Source of the DNA: Lentisphaeria bacterium
GTDB lineage: Bacteria; Verrucomicrobiota; Lentisphaeria; Victivallales; Victivallaceae
Reading direction: 5' to 3'
Assembly (NCBI GenBank): GCA_900768515.1
Contig: CAAGDG010000183.1
Location: forward strand, 1 to 23,181
Length of the DNA stretch: 23,181 nucleotides
In this document: positions 7,188 through 15,107 of the stretch, piece after piece
Layout of the letters: every line of letters starts with the position of its first letter
How positions within the stretch are numbered: the stretch's first letter is position 1
Made by a program: the position numbers and the translations under genes
Notes under the pieces: model-generated
What the model saw: only the letters and a program-made list of their open reading frames with translations
Database searches by the model: none
Told to the model about the DNA's origin: nothing

Positions 7188-9113
7188 TCAAGTTCCGGTG
7201 TGTTTGTAGAGATGCTCCTTGTTGAGTTTCCGGATGGCGGCCCGGGTTGACGGGTCCGGATCGTAATGCTGTCCCCGTTCATCGTAGTGGAGGTAGCCCT
7301 GCGTTTTGAAGTGGTAGGACTCCCAGCGGCCGACCGAGGGGCAGGAGAACTGTTCCGGTGTCGGAATCCCTTTCCGCATCAACGCCTTCAGTTTATCGAG
7401 ATGGTGCTCGTAGACATCGCGCGGCAGGGCGTTTTCGTCTTTGCAGATCCTTGCGGCCATCGCGACGACCTCTCCGAGATTGCCGAGGGTGCGCATGACC
7501 CGGGCGGCGGAGAACGCCACATGGGTGAGGCTGATGATACGGCCTCCGAGGAAGAGGTTTCCGACGTCCCGGGAGTAGAGACAGCGGTAGGGTATCGGAT
7601 AGAACGATGGGATTCCGCGATGGTAGGCGCAGGAGCGGAAGGGTTCTGCAAAACGTTCGCGGTTCTCCGGTTCCGGATAGTGCAGGTCGATCGACCAGGA
7701 GATGGAGGCGGTCCCGTCCGGATGGGGAACACCCCGTTCGATGTCGTTCTGTGTCATCACGTAGTCGCCGAGGAAACGGCGGCTCTCCCGCTTGCCGCCG
7801 CATGGGGAAATCCAGTTGATCCGGCGGTTCGCCCACTCCGCTTTCCGGGCGGAGTGGTTTTTGAGGTAGGACCAGTTGGCGAATGTGGTCATCAAAGAGT
7901 AGTCGCGGATATATTCCTCCTCTTCCGCCTGATTGCGGTACTGGCCGGTTTCGGTCTCCCAGTCTCCGTCGGTCTGGTAGCGACAGCTCTCCTCGCTGAA
8001 TTCGATGCCCCAGTCGATGTCGGGGAAGGGCACAGGGTGATCCTCCTCCACACTGGTCCAGAGGACCGACAGGCCCATGACCTCGTTCGAAGAATCCGGC
8101 GGCGCCAGCGACTCCCCGAACTGGCTCCGCCCCTCGGTGCCGTAGAGAAAACGCGCTCCGGCGGCGAAGGCGATCGTTCCGTCGCCCGTACAGTCGGAGA
8201 AAAGCCGTCCGCGGTATCTGCGTTCCGCACCGGTAACCGTGTTCCGTGTGATGACGGCGGCAATCACGGCAGGAGCCGCGGGATCGGTTTCGACCCGGAT
8301 CACCCGCTCCCTCAGCCGGAGTTCCGCTTTTCCGGCACAATCGACGCGGAAGGCGTTGATCTTTCGGAAATCCTCATAGAACTCCTCCGGACGGGCGCCC
8401 GGCATCAGATAGATCGGCGCAATCTCCTGGACAGTGTTTCCGATCGCGGGATAAGCGCCGATATGGGTGCAGCCGCCGAGGGGAACGCGGATCTCGGAGC
8501 TGTTGCAGCCGCCAAGTTGAGCACGGTCCTGCAGCAGAATCGTTTTCAATCCGAGCCGGGCACCCGCGAGTGCAGTGACCGTTCCGGCGATACCGCCGCC
8601 GGCGACGACAAGATCGTAGAATTCCGGATCGTCGGTCGGAACGACCTGGCATTTTTCCCGCCGGAACGCTTCCAGCGCCTCTCCTCCGTCGGGGGGAACG
8701 TCGCCGGGAACGTCGGTCAGATAGAGGGCGTCGCACCTGCCGTTGAATCCGGTCAGATCGTGCAGCGCCACGGTATGGCCTCCGGACGGGAGAAATACTT
8801 CTCCGGCGCACTGCCACCCCCACCGGGGACCGTTGGTTCCCAGCACTTCCGGCAGTTCTTTTCCGTCGATCCGGAGCGTGAAGCGTCCGGCGGGAGTGCC
8901 GCGTTTCCAGACCGCGGTCCAGTCCCGGGTGCGGACCCAGACGCGGTGGCTTCCGGCTTCGGGCAGACGGAACTCCGTCTCCGCGTCGGCAACCGGAACT
9001 CCGGCGCCGTGGGCCATCAGGTAGGCCGAACCCATCTGCTGCATGGCGGCCGGATCGATCACCCAGCCGCCGGGGGAACGGAACGACTCCGCCTCAAGAA
9101 ACAGCGAACTCAT
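7188..9113 (-). CDS. FAD-dependent oxidoreductase with N-terminal beta-rich domain
   Basis: Flavoprotein of 641 residues, last gene of the iclR-SDR-FAD operon. Residues 1-140 form a beta-rich, probably jelly-roll domain (LFLEAESF, HRVWVRTRDW, GRFTLRIDGKELPEVLG, HTVALHDLTGFNGRCDALYLTD) resembling carbohydrate-binding or sensory sandwich folds. A Rossmann FAD site follows: YDLVVAGGGIAGTVTALAGARLG (GGGIAG at 172-177), then the acidic-type loop LQDRAQLGGCNSSE. The C-terminal GGRIISLTHVAFSAARVMRTLG is typical of the FAD_oxidored family (PF12831-like), which is abundant in lentisphaeres and planctomycetes but little characterised. No secretion signal is apparent. Start at 9113 is supported by GGAG 7 nt upstream. 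It probably oxidises a sugar or sugar derivative; the substrate is unknown. Confidence 0.85.
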   Translation of the reverse strand: MSSLFLEAESFRSPGGWVIDPAAMQQMGSAYLMAHGAGVPVADAETEFRLPEAGSHRVWVRTRDWTAVWKRGTPAGRFTLRIDGKELPEVLGTNGPRWGWQCAGEVFLPSGGHTVALHDLTGFNGRCDALYLTDVPGDVPPDGGEALEAFRREKCQVVPTDDPEFYDLVVAGGGIAGTVTALAGARLGLKTILLQDRAQLGGCNSSEIRVPLGGCTHIGAYPAIGNTVQEIAPIYLMPGARPEEFYEDFRKINAFRVDCAGKAELRLRERVIRVETDPAAPAVIAAVITRNTVTGAERRYRGRLFSDCTGDGTIAFAAGARFLYGTEGRSQFGESLAPPDSSNEVMGLSVLWTSVEEDHPVPFPDIDWGIEFSEESCRYQTDGDWETETGQYRNQAEEEEYIRDYSLMTTFANWSYLKNHSARKAEWANRRINWISPCGGKRESRRFLGDYVMTQNDIERGVPHPDGTASISWSIDLHYPEPENRERFAEPFRSCAYHRGIPSFYPIPYRCLYSRDVGNLFLGGRIISLTHVAFSAARVMRTLGNLGEVVAMAARICKDENALPRDVYEHHLDKLKALMRKGIPTPEQFSCPSVGRWESYHFKTQGYLHYDERGQHYDPDPSTRAAIRKLNKEHLYKHTGT

Positions 9114-9127
9114 GACAAATCTCCTGA

Positions 9128-9847
9128 TTACATGGGACAGATATCCTGAATGACCGGCTGAACCGTGAGGTCGGGAATGGCCAGATGATCGGGTTGTTCG
9201 ATAATGGTGCGGATCAGACTGCCGAGTTCTTCCGGCGCGATGCACCGGGAGGCCAGTTCCGGATCCTCCGACGCGCCGCGAATGTTGGCGGCCTGGTTGA
9301 AGCCGGTCTGTCCCCAGGAGGGGGTGACGCAGCTGACTCTCACCCCGAAGGGACGCAGTTCGGTGTAGAGACCGTGGCTGAACTTGGCGAGACCGGCCTT
9401 GGCCGCGGTGTAGACGCTCCACGCCGGCCAGGCGTAAAGAGCGCAGACGCTGGAGATGTTGATGATGACGCCCCGGCGGCGTTCGGACATGATGCGGGCA
9501 TAACGGCGGCATCCGAGGATGACTCCGGTCAGGTTGGTCCCGATGGTGCGGAAAATGTCTTCGTCGGACTGTTCCGCGACCGGCACGATTCGGCCGCCGA
9601 ATCCGGCGTTGTTGACCAGTACGTCGAGGTCGGGAACCTCGCGGACCACGCGATCCCAGTCCGCGCCGGAGGAGGCGTCCGCCGAAATGGCGTGAACATC
9701 GAGCTCCTTTGCGGCGGTTTTGAGTTTCTCCGCGGAGCGTCCGGTGATCCAGACCTCTGCTCCGGCGTTTTTCAGAACTTTCGCAATGCCGCGACCGTAC
9801 CCGTCGGATCCTCCGGTGACCAGAATTTTCGCACCTTTGACTTCCAT
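9128..9847 (-). CDS. Short-chain dehydrogenase/reductase (SDR)
   Basis: Classical NAD(P)-dependent SDR of 239 residues. The cofactor motif is TGGSDGYGRGIA near the N-terminus, NNAG is present in VLVNNAGFGG, and the catalytic set is Ser in INISSV plus YTAAK (Tyr-x3-Lys). The start was set at 9847 because AGGAGAGG lies 5 nt upstream and MEVKGAKILVTGG is the normal SDR beginning; the longer in-frame version runs back into iclR. It lies 11 nt downstream of iclR and 14 nt upstream of the FAD oxidoreductase, so all three are one operon. It probably interconverts a hydroxyl and a keto group on the same carbohydrate-type substrate; specificity cannot be read from the sequence. Confidence 0.92.
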   Translation of the reverse strand: MEVKGAKILVTGGSDGYGRGIAKVLKNAGAEVWITGRSAEKLKTAAKELDVHAISADASSGADWDRVVREVPDLDVLVNNAGFGGRIVPVAEQSDEDIFRTIGTNLTGVILGCRRYARIMSERRRGVIINISSVCALYAWPAWSVYTAAKAGLAKFSHGLYTELRPFGVRVSCVTPSWGQTGFNQAANIRGASEDPELASRCIAPEELGSLIRTIIEQPDHLAIPDLTVQPVIQDICPM

Positions 9848-9858
9848 GTGAACCTCTC

Positions 9859-10629
9859 CTATTGAATGAGTTGCTGTTGAATCCGTTCCGCGGCGGCCTT
9901 CACCAGAGTGCCGCATTTTGCAAGCGTTTCCGGGTCGAGCCGGGACTCCGGACCGCCGATCCAGATTGCGGCGACCGGATACGATTTGCCGTCGAGAATG
10001 GGCGCTCCCGCACAGCGCAGTTCGCGCAGTTCCTCGCCGCGATCGCAGGCGATCCCGGTACGGCGGACTTCCGCAAGTTCCCGCTCGAACTCCCGCGCGT
10101 TGGTGATGGTGGCTTCCGTGAACTTCGTAAACCGGATCTTCGCCAGAAGTTCCTCCCGTTCCCGGTCCGGAAGAAAGGCGAGCATCGCCTTGGCCGGCGC
10201 CGCCGTGTGGAGCGGATAATGGTGTCCGATCCGCACCGAGACGCAGACCGCCTGATCCGACTTCACCGATTCGACCACCACCCCTTCCGCGCCGTACAGG
10301 ACCCCGAGCATCACGGTTTCGCCGGTGCGGTTCCGCAGTTCCCGCATGACCGGAAGCGCTTTCTCCACCAGCGAGGAGGCGTCGATGCTGCGGTAGCCGA
10401 GAGTCAGAAGCTTCCGCCCCAGACGGTAGCGGTCTCCGTCTCCGCGGATGACGTAACCAAGTTCGACGAGGGTGGTCAGCAGCCGGTACAGACTTGCCGG
10501 CGGCAGCTGCAATTCCTGCATCTCCCCCATCTGAAGACCGCGGGGATGCCGGGACAGCAGTTCCAGAATGTTCAGTCCCCGTTCCAGAGCCGGAACCAGA
10601 TAGGCGGCCTGTTTTTTCTCTTTCCGCAT
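9859..10629 (-). CDS. IclR-family transcriptional regulator
   Basis: 256-residue regulator. An N-terminal winged helix-turn-helix (about residues 10-72: VPALERGLNILELLSRHPRG, PPASLYRLLTTLVELGYV, GDRYRLGRKLL) precedes the IclR effector domain (about 85-250: LVEKALPVMRELRNRTGETV, VCVSVRIGHHYPLHTAAPAKAML, GIACDRGEELRELRCAGAPI). As first gene of its operon it probably controls itself and the SDR and FAD oxidoreductase that follow in response to a small organic ligand. The start ATG at 10629 is close behind a good promoter (-10 at 10652-10657), giving a leader of about 15 nt with only a weak ribosome site. Confidence 0.94.
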   Translation of the reverse strand: MRKEKKQAAYLVPALERGLNILELLSRHPRGLQMGEMQELQLPPASLYRLLTTLVELGYVIRGDGDRYRLGRKLLTLGYRSIDASSLVEKALPVMRELRNRTGETVMLGVLYGAEGVVVESVKSDQAVCVSVRIGHHYPLHTAAPAKAMLAFLPDREREELLAKIRFTKFTEATITNAREFERELAEVRRTGIACDRGEELRELRCAGAPILDGKSYPVAAIWIGGPESRLDPETLAKCGTLVKAAAERIQQQLIQ

Positions 10630-10651
10630 GATGAAATCCCGTTTTTAAATT

Positions 10652-10680
10652 ATAATATCATATATAAAAATCATTTTCAA
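10652..10680 (-). promoter_or_regulatory. Predicted promoter of the iclR-SDR-FAD operon
   Basis: On the minus strand TTGAAA (10675-10680) and TATTAT (10652-10657) are separated by 17 nt, close to the sigma-70 consensus. The surrounding 40 nt are far richer in A/T than the coding DNA. The region through 10869 holds no credible gene. Confidence 0.6.
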
Positions 10681-10869
10681 GTATGAAAACAGGAAAAAGA
10701 CGGCATTTCTTCCGGAACTGGAACTGCGGGAAGGGGAGGGCGGCATGACGCCGGGAAAGCGCCGGGCGGGAAGCAAAACGGATTGCGCAAACGGTTATTG
10801 CTGCGGAAAATCCCCCGGGATCCTCCAGGATCCTCCGGTCGATTTCCGGCAAAAGCCCTCTGGAACAAT

Positions 10870-10897
10870 CCCGCCCCGGATCACGTCCGGAGGCGGG
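10870..10897 (-). terminator. Candidate terminator after the second FAD oxidoreductase
   Basis: CCCGCC (10870-10875) pairs with GGCGGG (10892-10897) and CCGGA (10876-10880) with TCCGG (10886-10890), with a TCACG loop and one bulged A. It lies about 20 nt past the minus-strand stop at 10916. The downstream tract is T-poor (ATTGTT), so it may need Rho or act as an RNA end-stabiliser. Confidence 0.45.
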
Positions 10898-10915
10898 ATG
10901 GCGGGCGGGAGCGGA

Positions 10916-12226
10916 TCAGGGGCGCACCCCCATTTTCCCAAGTTCCGCCTGAATCGCGGCGGCCGGAACCTGGCGCGGCTGGACGCCGGAGCGGACCGCC
11001 AGTGCGGCGGCGACGCCGACGCCGAGTCCGACATTCAGGCAGATCGGCATGACGCGGAAATTGGAGTGGGCCTTGTGGGTGCCGTCGATATTTCGTCCGG
11101 AGAGCAGAAGCCCGTCGATTTTTGCCGGTATGCAGCAGCGGTAGGGGATGGTGTAACTTCCCCTGGCATGGAAATGGTGCTGGGCGCCGTTCTCATCGAG
11201 TCCCGGCCCCTTCAGGCTGTGGATGTCGAAATTGAAGAAGTTGCGGGTTGCGATCCAGTCGTCGAAGAGGCGCGCTTCGACGATATCGGTTTCCGTCAGG
11301 GAATAGAGCGCCTTGAAGTGGCGGGTCTCCCGGACCCCGACATAATCGGCGGCGGCCACCACATAGCAGTTTTCGTACCCCGGAACGAACTCCCGCAGGA
11401 ATTCGACGATCTGCGCCATCTGGCTCCGGCAGATCCCTTCGGCTTTCGAGAGGTCGCGCACGTCGGTGCCGTCGATTCCCGTGACATTGGTCATGTTGAC
11501 CACCACCTCGCCTGGGAGCGGGGAGCGGTAGAGCAGCACATGGCCGGCAGGATGGGGAAGATGGGCGCGCCCGAGCGATTGAATCTCCCCTTTGGGCAAT
11601 TCGATCCTGGTTTCGAAACTGGGGGGGAAGACGGCGCGTTCACAGTCGACGCCGCCGATCCGGAACATCAGCGTGACCGGCTGGCAGCCGTGGTCCCCCT
11701 CCCGGCCGAGCACGAATTCCGCTCCGGCACGGGCGGCGACATCCCCGTCGCCGGTGCCGTCCACCGCGACTTTCGAAAGGATCGCCTCCCGGCCGGACTT
11801 GCTCTCAACCACCACTCCGGTCACCGCATCGCCTTCCCGGATGGCGTCGACCGCGAGCGTGTGGTACTGAATGGTGACGCCGGCTTCGCGAAGCATCTCG
11901 TCCATGACGGATTTCATCGCCTCATGGGCGGTGCTCCACCGTTCGCCGCGGGCGCAGCCGGCGGGCGGGAGCAGCGGATGGCCCTCCATGCGACGGAAGA
12001 GTTCGTGCAGCAGCGGGGATTCGGTGCTGCCGGTCCAGTGTGACATCATTCCGGAAGTGGCCATCCCGCCGCAGCAGTTCGACGGTTCGATCAGCATGGT
12101 TCTGGCGCCGCAGCGGGCCGCTCCGAGCGCGGCGCCGAATCCGGCCGGACCCGCGCCGATTACAAGAACGTCGGTCTCCGCCGCCACCGGAATGTCGCGC
12201 GCCGCTTCATGATAAAATTCAGTCAT
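10916..12226 (-). CDS. FAD-dependent oxidoreductase (FAD_oxidored family)
   Basis: Flavoprotein of 436 residues. The FAD-binding Rossmann motif DVLVIGAGPAGFGAALGAARCG begins at about residue 19 (GAGPAG at 24-29), followed by MLIEPSNCCGGMATSGM, the family's glycine-rich loop containing Cys51-Cys52. VAVDGTGDGDVAARAGAEFVLG and the C-terminal LLLSGRNIDGTHKAHSNFRVMPICLNVGLGVG are characteristic of the PF12831-like group. Unlike the 641-residue relative encoded at 7188-9113, it has no N-terminal beta domain. AAGGAG lies 9 nt before the ATG. It is divergent from a PocR-AraC regulator across 139 nt of AT-rich DNA, which makes that regulator its likely controller. The substrate is not known; sugar or polyol oxidation is an inference from context. 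Confidence 0.85.
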   Translation of the reverse strand: MTEFYHEAARDIPVAAETDVLVIGAGPAGFGAALGAARCGARTMLIEPSNCCGGMATSGMMSHWTGSTESPLLHELFRRMEGHPLLPPAGCARGERWSTAHEAMKSVMDEMLREAGVTIQYHTLAVDAIREGDAVTGVVVESKSGREAILSKVAVDGTGDGDVAARAGAEFVLGREGDHGCQPVTLMFRIGGVDCERAVFPPSFETRIELPKGEIQSLGRAHLPHPAGHVLLYRSPLPGEVVVNMTNVTGIDGTDVRDLSKAEGICRSQMAQIVEFLREFVPGYENCYVVAAADYVGVRETRHFKALYSLTETDIVEARLFDDWIATRNFFNFDIHSLKGPGLDENGAQHHFHARGSYTIPYRCCIPAKIDGLLLSGRNIDGTHKAHSNFRVMPICLNVGLGVGVAAALAVRSGVQPRQVPAAAIQAELGKMGVRP

Positions 12227-12270
12227 GATACGATTCTCCTTGTGGATCTCATCGGTTGAAACAGTTGTGT

Positions 12271-12339
12271 TTATCTTTAAAAATATATCATTGAAAGGAA
12301 AAAACCTTGAAAAACAACGGATTTTATCTTAAATTATCT
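12271..12339. repeat. TTATCT repeats in the divergent FAD/AraC intergenic region
   Basis: TTATCT occurs at 12271-12276, 12324-12329 and 12334-12339. The last two are exactly 10 bp apart, one helical turn, as is common for AraC-family half-sites. The first copy (TTATCTTTAAAAATATATCA) and the second (TTATCTTAAATTATCTCA) are similar over a longer stretch. These are candidate operators for the adjacent PocR-AraC protein. Confidence 0.4.
12307..12335 (+). promoter_or_regulatory. Candidate promoter of the araC-type gene
   Basis: TTGAAA (12307-12312) and TAAATT (12330-12335) are spaced by 17 nt, about 30 nt before the start codon. The -10 overlaps two TTATCT repeats, which would suit autoregulation. 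Confidence 0.4.
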
Positions 12340-12365
12340 CATAAATCAAAATTCTGGAGGCAATC

Positions 12366-13178
12366 TTGAATCTCGGAAGCGTCATGCGCTGTTTCGAGCG
12401 CGAACTCGACGCGGCGGTCAACTGCGAGGTGCTTCATCCCGCGTTCATGGAATCGGAGGCGCTTGTGCTGGCCCCCGACCAGTACCTGCACGACACCGCT
12501 TTCTGCCGCGCCTCCAAGCTGGCCGCCGGGGGGATCTGCTTCGCCAACAAGGCCCGCAGCAAACAGATTGCGGCATTGGGCCGGCCATTTTCCGGATGCT
12601 GTCCGAACGGGGTCTGGGATTACGCGCAGCCTGTGATTTTCGAGGGGAGGCCGGCAGCGGTTTTCTATCTCGGCTCCTTCTGCGGCTCCGCCGGGGCGGA
12701 GAATGGATCACTTCCCGTTCCCGGCGAGGAACGGAAGCGGGAGATTCGGGCTGCGGCGCGGTTCCTGAAAAAGTTCGTCCTGCTGGAGCTGACGCTCTGG
12801 CAGGAGTCCCGCCCCGGCAGGCGAAAAAAGCGTGACGACAGCTACTATCTCGAACAGTGTGAGAATTTTATCGAGCGAAGTTACCATCTGGATCCCGCGC
12901 TCTCCGACCTCGCCGAGATCCTCCGGGTTCACAGCGGTCACCTCGGTCCGGCAATCCGCCGCGCCTCGGGCGGTCGAACCTTCCGGGAACTTTTGACCGC
13001 TCGGCGGTTGAAGGAGGCGGAACTGCTGCTCCGGCTGGAAAGCGGTCGTTATTCGATCGGGGAGATCGGTCGCCGCTGCGGTTTTGCCGACAGCAACTAT
13101 TTCAGTACGGTTTTCCGGCGGCATTACGGCTGTGCTCCCCGCGCGTTTGTGAAACACGCGACCGGGAATTCAGAATGA
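12366..13178 (+). CDS. AraC-family regulator with PocR-type sensor domain
   Basis: 270-residue regulator. Residues about 5-130 match a PocR-like ligand domain: FCRASKLAAGGICFANK, then GRPFSGCCPNGVWDYAQPVIFEG and AAVFYLGSFCG. A C-terminal AraC DNA-binding domain follows (about 160-265): FIERSYHLDPALSDLAEIL, HSGHLGPAIRRASG, and the second helix-turn-helix SIGEIGRRCGFADSNYFSTVFRR with the family ending YGCAPRAF. The start is TTG, chosen because TGGAGG lies 5 nt upstream; the next ATG (12384) is too far from that site. PocR domains in other bacteria sense small diols or similar metabolites, so a polyol or sugar signal is plausible. It is divergent from the FAD oxidoreductase at 10916-12226. Confidence 0.88.
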   Translation: MNLGSVMRCFERELDAAVNCEVLHPAFMESEALVLAPDQYLHDTAFCRASKLAAGGICFANKARSKQIAALGRPFSGCCPNGVWDYAQPVIFEGRPAAVFYLGSFCGSAGAENGSLPVPGEERKREIRAAARFLKKFVLLELTLWQESRPGRRKKRDDSYYLEQCENFIERSYHLDPALSDLAEILRVHSGHLGPAIRRASGGRTFRELLTARRLKEAELLLRLESGRYSIGEIGRRCGFADSNYFSTVFRRHYGCAPRAFVKHATGNSE

Positions 13179-13179
13179 A

Positions 13180-13210
13180 AAAGCCGTTCCGCGTCGTGCG
13201 GAACGGCTTT
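13180..13210. terminator. Bidirectional terminator between araC-type gene and fucI
   Basis: AAAGCCGTTCCGC (13180-13192) pairs perfectly with GCGGAACGGCTTT (13198-13210), a 13-bp stem with a 5-nt loop and A/T ends on both sides. It starts 2 nt after the regulator's stop and serves the convergent fucI transcript too. A second small hairpin, CCCTCC/GGAGGG (13224-13240), lies on the fucI side. Confidence 0.88.
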
Positions 13211-13255
13211 CTGCCGATTTTCACCCTCCGCCGGGGAGGGCGCTTCCGGAAACTT

Positions 13256-15013
13256 CTACCGGTAGAGCGGACCGAAATTCCGGCAGGCGCGGTAGTCCGC
13301 CCCTTCCGGATCCATTCCGAACGCGGCCCATGCCGCCGGACGGAAGATCTTCTCCGCCGGGACGTTGTGCATGCAGACCGGAATCCGCAGCATCGACGCC
13401 AGCGTGATCAGATCCGCTCCGATGTGCCCGTAGTTGAAGGCGCCGTGGTTGGCACCCCAGTTGGCCATCACGCTGTAGACGTCTTTGAAGGCGCCGGTTC
13501 CGGTCAGGTTCGGGACGAACCAAGTGGTCGGCCAGCCCGGATCGGTACGGTTGTCGATCACGGCGTGAACCTTTTCGGGCAATTCGTAGGTGTAACCTTC
13601 CGCAATCTGCAGGACCGGTCCGAGACCTTTGATCCGGTTGACGCGGGAGAGCGTAATCGGCATACCGCCTTTTGAGAGGAAGTGGCTGGAGAATCCGCCG
13701 CCGCGGAAATAGCCGAGGTTGGCCGGAACCCAGGTGGTCGCGTCGAGACACGCCTGCGCTTCCGCGCCGGAGATCTCCCAGAAGGGCTTCATCACAGGTT
13801 TGCCGTCGCGGCTCTGGCGGCCGGTCGCGTCGAGGGTGGTGGCGCCGGAGTTGATCAGGTGGATCAGTCCGGGCGCGTCGAGTTCGAAACCGGTCGCCTT
13901 CCGGACCGCTTCCGGACTCCAGTAGGTGCGCACGTCGCTGAAGCCGGAGGCGGTTCCGGTCAGCAGGTGTCCGAAGAGCATGGCGGTTCCATTGAGCGCG
14001 TCGTTTTCAGTCGCAACCACCAGCGCCTCGCGGATGCCGTTCCAGTCGAAGGAGCTGTTGAGGATTGTTTCCATGAAGTCGCCGTTGGGCATGTGATCGG
14101 TCCACTGGCGCTGCCCCTGGAATCCGCCGGCGATCGCATTGTGTCCTTCGGCCTCCTCCCGGTATCCCTTCTCTGCAAGTTGGGGATTGCCGTTCATCAG
14201 GTCGCGGGCGATCAGGGTCATTTTCACGGAATATTCCCAGATCTGCCGCTGTTGCTCGGCGGTCTTGCCGTTTTCGCCGTTATAGATGTCAGCGTGCTGT
14301 CTGCAGTTTTTCCGGGTCCAGGCGATCGCGCGCTCGAACTCCTCCTCGTCATAGATTTTTTCATTGACACGGCGGATGAATTCGCTCATGTCGACCGATT
14401 CGCACCGCATGTTGAGGTACTCTTCGAAGAAATCGGGTTCGACGATCGAACCGGCGATGCCCATCGCCACGTTGCCCATGGAAAGATAGGATTTCCCGCG
14501 CATCATTCCGACCGCGACCGCGGCGCGGGCGAAGGCGAGGAGCTTGGTGCGGACATCTTCCGGAATGGTGGTGTCGTCCGCCTCCTGCACGTCGCGCCCG
14601 TAGATGCCGAAAGCGGGCAGTCCCTTCTGGGCGTGGGCCGCGAGCACAGCCGCGAGGTAGACCGCGCCGGGCCGTTCGGTGCCGTTGAATCCCCAGACCG
14701 CCTTCTGGGTCAGCGGGTCCATATCCATGGTTTCGGAGCCGTAGCACCAGCAGGGAGTCACCGTGAGCGTGGCGGTTACGTTTTCGCGGGCAAACTTCGC
14801 GGCGCAGGCCGCGGCCTCGTTGACGCCGCCGATGGTGGTGTCGGCGATCACGCATTCGACCGGACGGCCGTTCGGATAGCGGAGCGTTTTGCTGATCAGC
14901 TCCGCCGCGGCTTTCGCCATGTTCATGGTCTGGACCTCCAGCGCTTCGCGCACCCCGCGGCGCCGTCCGTCAATGACGGGACGGATTCCGATTTTCGGCA
15001 ACACTTCGATCAT
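13256..15013 (-). CDS. fucI: L-fucose isomerase (FucI)
   Basis: Interconverts L-fucose and L-fuculose (also D-arabinose/D-ribulose) in the cytoplasm, the first step of the phosphorylating fucose pathway. The 585 residues align end to end with E. coli FucI (591): LPKIGIRPVIDGRRRGVRE near the start, TVTPCWCYGSETMDMDP, GFNGTERPGAVYLAA, GKSYLSMGNVAMGIAGSI, AGGFQGQRQWTD, FDWNGIREALVVATEND and DVYSVMANWGANHG near the end. The Mn2+ ligands of the E. coli enzyme (E337, D361, H528) correspond here to E336, D360 and H523. AAGAGGTG precedes the ATG. It has its own promoter and lies 94 nt downstream of a GntR-LacI-type regulator. Fuculokinase and fuculose-phosphate aldolase are not in the window. Confidence 0.97.
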   Translation of the reverse strand: MIEVLPKIGIRPVIDGRRRGVREALEVQTMNMAKAAAELISKTLRYPNGRPVECVIADTTIGGVNEAAACAAKFARENVTATLTVTPCWCYGSETMDMDPLTQKAVWGFNGTERPGAVYLAAVLAAHAQKGLPAFGIYGRDVQEADDTTIPEDVRTKLLAFARAAVAVGMMRGKSYLSMGNVAMGIAGSIVEPDFFEEYLNMRCESVDMSEFIRRVNEKIYDEEEFERAIAWTRKNCRQHADIYNGENGKTAEQQRQIWEYSVKMTLIARDLMNGNPQLAEKGYREEAEGHNAIAGGFQGQRQWTDHMPNGDFMETILNSSFDWNGIREALVVATENDALNGTAMLFGHLLTGTASGFSDVRTYWSPEAVRKATGFELDAPGLIHLINSGATTLDATGRQSRDGKPVMKPFWEISGAEAQACLDATTWVPANLGYFRGGGFSSHFLSKGGMPITLSRVNRIKGLGPVLQIAEGYTYELPEKVHAVIDNRTDPGWPTTWFVPNLTGTGAFKDVYSVMANWGANHGAFNYGHIGADLITLASMLRIPVCMHNVPAEKIFRPAAWAAFGMDPEGADYRACRNFGPLYR

Positions 15014-15047
15014 GATGACACCTCTTTGGTTACAGATTCCGGAAATG

Positions 15048-15055
15048 TGTATACA
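15048..15055. promoter_or_regulatory. Palindromic operator candidate at fucI start of transcription
   Basis: TGTATACA is a perfect palindrome placed just downstream of the fucI -10 element, over the expected transcription start. Position and symmetry suit a dimeric repressor such as the GntR-LacI protein encoded immediately upstream. Binding itself is inference. Confidence 0.45.
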
Positions 15056-15058
15056 GTT

Positions 15059-15086
15059 ATTTTAAATGCTTTTTTCCGGAAGTCAA
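15059..15086 (-). promoter_or_regulatory. Predicted fucI promoter
   Basis: On the minus strand TTGACT (15081-15086) and TAAAAT (15059-15064) are 16 nt apart, five of six bases matching consensus in each. It would start transcription about 40 nt before the fucI ATG. Confidence 0.65.
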
Positions 15087-15107
15087 GAGCGGAGTCGGAA
15101 AAAACTT

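Noticed and set aside
7266..9149. Plus-strand open frame of 627 codons opposite the FAD oxidoreductase gene
   Set aside because: It is the antisense shadow of a well-supported flavoprotein; it has no ribosome site or known domain and the composition follows from GC-rich codon use.
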